From Selenomonas sp. (lineage in GTDB: Bacteria; Bacillota; Negativicutes; Selenomonadales; Selenomonadaceae), in the NCBI RefSeq assembly GCF_022771645.1, contig NZ_JALFCU010000050.1, positions 1 to 13,004 on the forward strand: a stretch of DNA of 13,004 nt, given 5' to 3'. The stretch's first letter is position 1. Each line of letters opens with the position of its first letter. The translations under genes and the position numbers were made by a program. Below are positions 8,511-13,004 of the stretch, one piece after another. A model generated the notes under the pieces. The model worked only from the letters and a program-made list of their open reading frames with translations, was not told the origin of the DNA and did not search any database.

Positions 8511-8521
<11 letters not shown>
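7301..8521 (-). CDS. MacB-type ABC transporter permease
   Basis: Inner-membrane permease of 406 residues for a tripartite efflux pump. Start taken at the ATG with A at 8521 (MLFRESF), preceded by GGGAG at about 9 nt and overlapping the ATPase stop by 11 bp, typical of coupled translation. Topology is that of the MacB/LolC/FtsX family: one membrane segment (about 19-43), a large periplasmic domain (about 45-275), then three segments (about 279-305, 326-352, 368-390). The C-terminal signature ERTREIGIRKALGA and the end YPARKAAKLDPIEALRYE are intact. The ATPase is a separate gene, not fused as in Proteobacterial MacB. Drives mechanotransmission rather than membrane transport in the known family; substrate unknown. 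Confidence 0.93.
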
Positions 8522-9227
<706 letters not shown>

Positions 9228-9251
9228 AGTTCTGCCTTTCGGGAAAACGGA

Positions 9252-10379
9252 TTACATCGGCGGCGGGCCTTGGCGATTGTTGCTGCTCTTCGACGAGGAC
9301 GACGATTTCTTTGCTGTGTACGTCGAGACGACGTCTTCGCCCTCCGTGAGGCCGTCGAGGATTTCCACGAATTCGTCGCTGTAGATGCCGGTCGAGACGT
9401 AGCGGTTTTCCTGCGTGCCGTCGGCGTTTTTGATGATGACGTACGAGCCGTTCGCGTCCGTCTTGAGCGTGGAGATGGGCACGACGAGCGCGCCGGGGCG
9501 GTCGGCCGTGTTGATCTCGATGCGCGCCGTCATGGCGGGCAGCAGCACGCCGTCCGGGTCGTCGACGTCGAGCGTGACGTAGTAGTAGATAACGCTTGCG
9601 GAGGATGACGACGAGGACGACGAGGAGTTCGTCGTGTCCCAGGTGTTCGACGTGTCCGTCTGCGAGATTTTCGTGACGCGCGCCGTGAACGTGCGGTCCG
9701 TGAACGCGTCGACCGTGAACGTCGCCGTCTGGCCGACTTTCACGCTGCCGATGTCCGTCTCATCGATCTTCGCCTTGATCTGTTTTTTCGACAGGTCGGC
9801 GATGCGCATGATGACCGTCGGGTTGTCGGACGTCGCGACGGCCATCGTGCCGACGGTTTTCGGCTCGCCAACGACCGTGCCGCTCATCGGCGCGACGATC
9901 GTCGCCTCGTCCGCGTCAGACTGCGCCTGCGCGAGGGCGGAGACGGCCGTGTCGTAGTCCATCTTCGCGTCCTCAAGCTGCTTCTGCGTGTCGGCGCCGA
10001 TAGAGTAGAGGTAGCTCACGCGCTCGTACTCGGCCTTCGTGTTCGTGACCTTGTACTGCGCCTGGTCACGCTTCGCTTCCTCGTCCTTCGTGTCGAGCGT
10101 CGCGACCGTCTGGCCGGCCTGGACTTCGTCATTTTCCTTGACGTTGACCGTCTTGAGGCGCGCCGTAATCTTCGAGCTGACCTCGACGGAGTCCACGGGG
10201 CTGATCGTGCCCGTCGCCGAGACAGTCGACGTGAGGTCCATGCGCTGGACTTTCGTCGTCTCGACGGCCGCCGCGGCCTTCGCCGCCTGCTGCGCCGTGT
10301 AGTATTGATACCCGCCGAACGCGCACCCCGCAAGCACGATGGCGGCGATGCCGGCTTTCAGTTTCCAGTTCAGTTTCAT
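9252..10379 (-). CDS. MacA-like periplasmic adaptor (membrane fusion protein)
   Basis: Adaptor of 375 residues linking the inner-membrane ABC pump to the TolC-like channel. ATG with A at 10379, with AGAGG 6 nt upstream; the frame continues 20 codons further but without an RBS. The N-terminus (KLNWKLKAGIAAIVLAGC) could be an uncleaved anchor or a lipoprotein signal: LAGC at 16-19 fits a lipobox. Then a lipoyl/biotinyl half (SSKITARLKTVNVKENDEV), a short coiled-coil hairpin (about 100-165), the second lipoyl half (ATIVAPMSGTVV) and beta-barrel and membrane-proximal domains. Odd points: a nine-Ser tract (about 251-259) inside the barrel region, encoded by repeated TCG/TCC codons, and a Ser/Lys tail near 356-369 ending in GPPPM. 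Confidence 0.92.
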   Translation of the reverse strand: MKLNWKLKAGIAAIVLAGCAFGGYQYYTAQQAAKAAAAVETTKVQRMDLTSTVSATGTISPVDSVEVSSKITARLKTVNVKENDEVQAGQTVATLDTKDEEAKRDQAQYKVTNTKAEYERVSYLYSIGADTQKQLEDAKMDYDTAVSALAQAQSDADEATIVAPMSGTVVGEPKTVGTMAVATSDNPTVIMRIADLSKKQIKAKIDETDIGSVKVGQTATFTVDAFTDRTFTARVTKISQTDTSNTWDTTNSSSSSSSSSASVIYYYVTLDVDDPDGVLLPAMTARIEINTADRPGALVVPISTLKTDANGSYVIIKNADGTQENRYVSTGIYSDEFVEILDGLTEGEDVVSTYTAKKSSSSSKSSNNRQGPPPM

Positions 10380-10438
10380 TCCGTACCTCTTTTCTGGATG
10401 GTTGTATCTCAAACCTAAAGAAATGGTCACTTTCAACA

Positions 10439-10750
10439 AGTCGTTTCATACCGTTGCGAGCGTTGCAAATATAGCAGCCTTCCCCTCAGGGGAAGGGGGA
10501 CCGCGTTAGCGGTGGAAAGGGTCCCCTGTACGCCGATTGGCTCTGCACGGCATCACTTTTCGCGGGAGCGCGCACGGAACGTTTTTTGGGGCGTGCGCGC
10601 ACCCGCGATGTGTTACGAACTGCATATTGTCACGTCGTACAAGGGACCCGCTCCTGGCGCTACGCTACGCTCCGCGCCTGTCCTCTCCCTGAGGGAGAGG
10701 CTTCTGTAACTGGAACGCTCGGCAACAGCTTGGAACGATTTCGTAATCAA
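10439..10750. repeat. Palindromic intergenic element, copy C (diverged centre)
   Basis: Lies between the tolC-like and adaptor genes, both minus-strand; edges approximate. Left arm: GTTGCGAGCGTTG, CCTTCCCC-TCA-GGGGAAGG (10478-10496), ACCGC-GTTA-GCGGT (10500-10513). Inner 14-bp stem with one mismatch: 10519-10532 with 10636-10649. Centre: a different, GC-rich 17-bp stem with one mismatch (10560-10576 with 10592-10608) around a loop holding TTTTTT. Right arm: GGCGC/GCGCC (10656-10678) containing a doubled TACGC, CCTCTCCC-TGA-GGGAGAGG (10682-10700), and the shared end block GGAACGCTCGGCAACAG. Transcribed as part of the efflux cluster if that is one operon. The 389-bp gap holds no convincing gene; no clear promoter for the adaptor was found. 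Confidence 0.82.
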
Positions 10751-10768
10751 ACAAATCTCCAACGCGCC

Positions 10769-12277
10769 TTACTCGCCACGCCCCGCAAGTTCCTCCGCCA
10801 CATCGCTTGCTGATTCGTTATCCGTATCCGACATCGCATTCACGGTCGTGTCAACGTCACGCGCCGCCTGTTCCGCATGCGCCGCCGTGTCTTTCGTATT
10901 CTCGTCCGCCGCCGCACCTGCGGGCTCGGTGATGGTTTGGACGGGGGCTTTTTCGATGGGGAGGCCGGCGAGCTTCGCCGCTGCCGTGCGTTCGGCATCC
11001 GTGAGGCCGACGCCCATCTCGTCGATGACCTGCGCCTTGTAGCGTGCGTAGTCGTACTGCGCGCTGATGTGGTTCAGCCGCGCCGTGGAGAGGGCGCGCT
11101 GCGCGTCGATGACGTCGAGCATGATGCCTTCGCCTGCGCGGTATTTCTCTCGCGCGATGTAGGCGTCCTGCTCCGCCTCTGAGGCGGCGTCCTGTGTCGA
11201 GTCGAGGCGATGCTCGGCCTCGCGCATGTTGTAGTACGCCGTGCGGACGGAGAGGTCGGCGTCCTCCTGCGCCTTTTGCAGGGAGAGCTGCGCCGTGTCG
11301 CGGTCGGCCTTTGCCCGGTCGACCTGCGCGCGCGTCACGCCGCTATCAAAGATATTCCAGCTCGCCGAGACGCCCGCTTTCATATCGTAGCTGCTGTCAC
11401 TGCGGCTCGATGGCTCGAATGTCTTCGAGAGCGACGGGCCGGCCGAAAAATTGACCGTCGGCTGCCAGCCCGCTTCCGCGACCTTGACCGCTTCTTCCTT
11501 TTGCTGGAGCGTGTACTGGTCGGCGAGGATGTCCTTGCGGTTGCGCGTCGCGTAGTCGACGCACGACGCGAGGTCGATGTCGAACGTGTCATAGACGAAA
11601 TCGTCCGTGAGGTTCAGCGGCTCCGTGCGGTCGATGTTCATGAGGTTGCGGAGCGTCGCGAGGTTCACCTGGTACGCGTTCTCCGACTTGATCAGCGTCT
11701 GCCGCGCGTCCGAGAGCTCGACGGAGGCACGCAAGACGTCGATGCGCGCTTTCGAACCCGCCGAGTAGAGCTGCTGCACGTTCGTGAGGTTCGCATCGTA
11801 GTAGTTCACGCTGTCCTGATTGACCTCGATCGTGTGGCGCGACTCGAGCGCATCGAAATACGCCTTGATCACGTCGTACTTCAGCGTTTCGCGCGCGCGC
11901 TCCGTCGTGAGGCCGGCGATGTCCACGCCGTACTCGCTCGAGCGGATGTTCGCCTCGTTCTTGCCGCCCGTGTACAGCGGGTAGTTGAACGTCAGCCCGA
12001 CGCTGCCGCTCGACGTGCGGTCTTCTTCCTTCTGCTTGTCCGTCGACGCGCTCGCCGATGTCGACGCGCTCCAGTTGTTCTGGCCCTTCGCTTCGCGCAG
12101 CTCCGCCTCGGCCGTCTTCTCGCCCTGCGCCGTCACGCGCAGCCCCGTATTCGCCGCCAGCGCCTCGGCGATGGCATCGGCGAGCGACACATCCCGCGCC
12201 TCGGCGGGCGTCGCCGTGAGGGCGAGGCAGACCGCCGCGACGAGCATCGTCAGGCGTTTGCCGAAAGGTTGCTTCAT
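10769..12277 (-). CDS. TolC-family outer-membrane efflux protein
   Basis: Outer-membrane channel of 502 residues, first gene of the efflux cluster. Start at the ATG with A at 12277: GGGAGGAA lies 6 nt upstream, and a Sec signal peptide follows (cut after PAEA, residue 27); the open frame continues upstream only into repeat D. Mature protein begins RDVSLADAIAEALAANTGLRVTA, typical for the OEP family. Two OEP repeats with long heptad-rich helices and short beta strands (GSVGLTFNYPLYTGG; MKAGVSASWNIFDSG, each with the Y/F-xxG loop) are seen at about 55-235 and 255-425. The last ~75 residues form a hydrophilic Ala/Asp/Glu/Thr-rich tail (after DEMGVGLTDAERTAAA) that is longer than in classic TolC-like proteins. 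Confidence 0.93.
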   Translation of the reverse strand: MKQPFGKRLTMLVAAVCLALTATPAEARDVSLADAIAEALAANTGLRVTAQGEKTAEAELREAKGQNNWSASTSASASTDKQKEEDRTSSGSVGLTFNYPLYTGGKNEANIRSSEYGVDIAGLTTERARETLKYDVIKAYFDALESRHTIEVNQDSVNYYDANLTNVQQLYSAGSKARIDVLRASVELSDARQTLIKSENAYQVNLATLRNLMNIDRTEPLNLTDDFVYDTFDIDLASCVDYATRNRKDILADQYTLQQKEEAVKVAEAGWQPTVNFSAGPSLSKTFEPSSRSDSSYDMKAGVSASWNIFDSGVTRAQVDRAKADRDTAQLSLQKAQEDADLSVRTAYYNMREAEHRLDSTQDAASEAEQDAYIAREKYRAGEGIMLDVIDAQRALSTARLNHISAQYDYARYKAQVIDEMGVGLTDAERTAAAKLAGLPIEKAPVQTITEPAGAAADENTKDTAAHAEQAARDVDTTVNAMSDTDNESASDVAEELAGRGE

Positions 12278-12295
12278 AGAGTTTCCTCCCTCGAT

Positions 12296-12600
12296 AGCAG
12301 GAAGTTGCATCTGTTGCGAGCGTATGAGATACCGAAAGCCTCTCCCTCCGGGAGAGGTGCCGAGCGAATGCGAGGCGGAGCGGGTGTCGAAGGTAGGACG
12401 TATCAAGCCGCTGGATTGTAATGTCGAAGGAATGCAACAAGTCTGAGCTTCCTTCGCCGTCCCAATCGTGCGAATAGCAACTTCCTACCTCCGACACCCT
12501 TTCCACCGCTAACGCGGTCCCCCTTCCCCGAAGGGGAAGGCTGCTCTTGTCCGCCACGCTCGGCAACAGATGGAACAAATCACAATTTCGTAACGATTCC
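12296..12600. repeat. Palindromic intergenic element, copy D, in tolC leader
   Basis: Begins about 20 bp upstream of the tolC-like ATG; edges approximate, core CATCTGTTGC...GCAACAGATG at 12308-12572. Left arm: CCTCTCCC-TCC-GGGAGAGG (12339-12357), a GCCGAGCG...GAGGCGG segment, GTGTCGAAGGTAGGACGTA. Centre: a weak interrupted stem (CGAAGGAA with TTCCTTCG, plus GATTG with CAATC). Right arm: CCTACCTCCGACACC, ACCGC-TAAC-GCGGT (12505-12518), CCTTCCCC-GAA-GGGGAAGG (12522-12540), CACGCTCGGCAACAG. It lies between the predicted promoter and the tolC-like start, so its RNA would form most of the 5' leader. Confidence 0.82.
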
Positions 12601-12614
12601 ATTTCTCTCAGATT

Positions 12615-12642
12615 TTGATAGAAATCGGTTTTATGATAAGAT
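12615..12642 (+). promoter_or_regulatory. Possible plus-strand promoter
   Basis: TTGATA (12615-12620), 16 bp, TAAGAT (12637-12642). It overlaps the minus-strand promoter of the tolC-like gene face to face. Transcripts would run about 130 nt to the terminator at 12748-12780 with no recognisable gene between. AT-rich local sequence makes a chance match possible. Confidence 0.3.
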
Positions 12643-12661
12643 AGTTCTCTGATAGCGTCAA
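12633..12661 (-). promoter_or_regulatory. Sigma70-type promoter for the tolC/efflux cluster
   Basis: On the minus strand, TTGACG (complement of 12656-12661), 17-bp spacer, TATCAT (complement of 12633-12638); each hexamer differs by one base from consensus. Start would be near 12626, giving a leader of about 350 nt through element D before the tolC-like ATG at 12277. Confidence 0.65.
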
Positions 12662-12701
12662 CCCCTTGCGAATTAAAGATTCTTGGAAGTTCTAAAAGAC
12701 A

Positions 12702-12739
12702 TTTGCCGCCATTTTGCCGCCGCAAAAACTTTTGCCGCC
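12702..12739. repeat. Three direct copies of TTTGCCGCC
   Basis: Exact copies at 12702-12710, 12713-12721 and 12731-12739 (GGCGGCAAA on the minus strand), starting 11 and 18 bp apart. They lie about 40-80 bp upstream of the -35 of the tolC-like promoter. They could be regulator sites, part of a small transcript, or a remnant of something else; no coding frame there is convincing. Confidence 0.5.
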
Positions 12740-12747
12740 GAGAAACA

Positions 12748-12780
12748 CGAAAAGCCCGACCGTTTTGGCCGGGCTTTTCG
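12748..12780. terminator. Bidirectional Rho-independent terminator
   Basis: CGAAAAGCCCG (12748-12758) pairs perfectly with CGGGCTTTTCG (12770-12780), with a further CC/GG pair near the GTTT loop. AAAAGCCC...GGGCTTTT works in both directions. It most likely ends the right-edge minus-strand gene (stop at 12873) and insulates the tolC promoter. Confidence 0.8.
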
Positions 12781-12872
12781 CGTACAGAAGAACGAACGAC
12801 ATCTTTGAAAAACACTTATCGAATAAAGCTATCTTTGGGGTAGCGTTATTCCAAGAGGGGAAAATAAACCTA

Positions 12873-13004
12873 TTACGTCGTCTGCGTGACGGTTTTCGTG
12901 AGCACCGTCTTCACGACGTAGACCGCGCCCTGCATGACAAGCGGCAGGACGATGCCGTCGCGAATCTTGCACCAGCCCGTCTCGGTCTTTGCCTGCTCGC
13001 GCGT
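12873..13004 (-). CDS. C-terminal end of an unrecognised protein (cut by window edge)
   Basis: The minus strand is open from the right edge to TAA at 12873-12875, giving 43 codons with the GC-rich codon use of the neighbours. The visible tail contains GWCKIRDGIVLPLVMQGAVY and ends VVKTVLTKTVTQTT. It looks like a short beta-strand-rich C-terminus; no family recognised and the frame is supported only by length, codon use and the terminator 90 bp downstream. The gap of 595 bp between the tolC-like start (12277) and this stop otherwise holds element D, the promoters, the TTTGCCGCC repeats and a weak hairpin at about 12824-12850. Confidence 0.6.
   Translation of the reverse strand, partial: TREQAKTETGWCKIRDGIVLPLVMQGAVYVVKTVLTKTVTQTT

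Noticed and set aside
11589..12815. 408-codon minus-strand frame across element D and the tolC start
   Set aside because: It crosses the terminator, the promoter and element D, then reads the tolC gene out of frame; phrases such as LPLRGRGTAL come from the hairpin repeats.

Overview
The window looks like chromosomal DNA from a high-GC member of the Negativicutes (diderm Firmicutes, Selenomonas/Mitsuokella-like). Signs of an outer membrane are a type V autotransporter ending in Phe and a TolC-family protein. Firmicutes-like features are a LytTR/GHKL two-component pair, a 3D-domain cell-wall protein and strong GGAGG ribosome sites. The genus is inferred from content only.

Layout: 1-2566 (+) is a two-component operon, a response regulator cut by the left edge and a membrane histidine kinase, overlapping by ATGA. 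Then comes repeat element A. A short secreted 3D-domain protein (minus) and tRNA-Arg(CCU) (plus) diverge from back-to-back promoters near 3355-3417. A large autotransporter (3608-6482, plus, with an apparent single-base frameshift near 4772) and a small unknown protein follow, then element B. From 12277 down to 7301 on the minus strand lies a tripartite efflux cluster: TolC-like outer-membrane protein, MacA-like adaptor, ABC ATPase and MacB-like permease. Elements D and C sit in front of the tolC-like gene and between the tolC-like and adaptor genes. The right edge holds the last 43 codons of an unrecognised minus-strand gene behind a bidirectional terminator.

The most unusual content is the family of four related ~265-330 bp palindromic elements (A 2572-2895, B 6967-7293, C ~10439-10750, D ~12296-12600). 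They fill nearly all the large intergenic gaps. Each has one hairpin CCTCTCCC/GGGAGAGG and one hairpin CCTTCCCC/GGGGAAGG in opposite arms, a second small hairpin per arm, and a central stem at the symmetry centre. A and B are near-identical in inverted orientation; their central stems differ at three positions, all compensated. A and B lie between convergent genes and look like two-way terminators. D lies inside the predicted tolC leader and C inside the efflux cluster, so those two would be transcribed as long structured RNA.

How the genes fit together: the adaptor, ATPase, permease and outer-membrane protein would form one envelope-spanning MacAB-TolC-type pump for export of a peptide, lipid or drug (substrate unknown). 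The two-component pair senses an unknown envelope or external signal; no direct link to the pump is visible.
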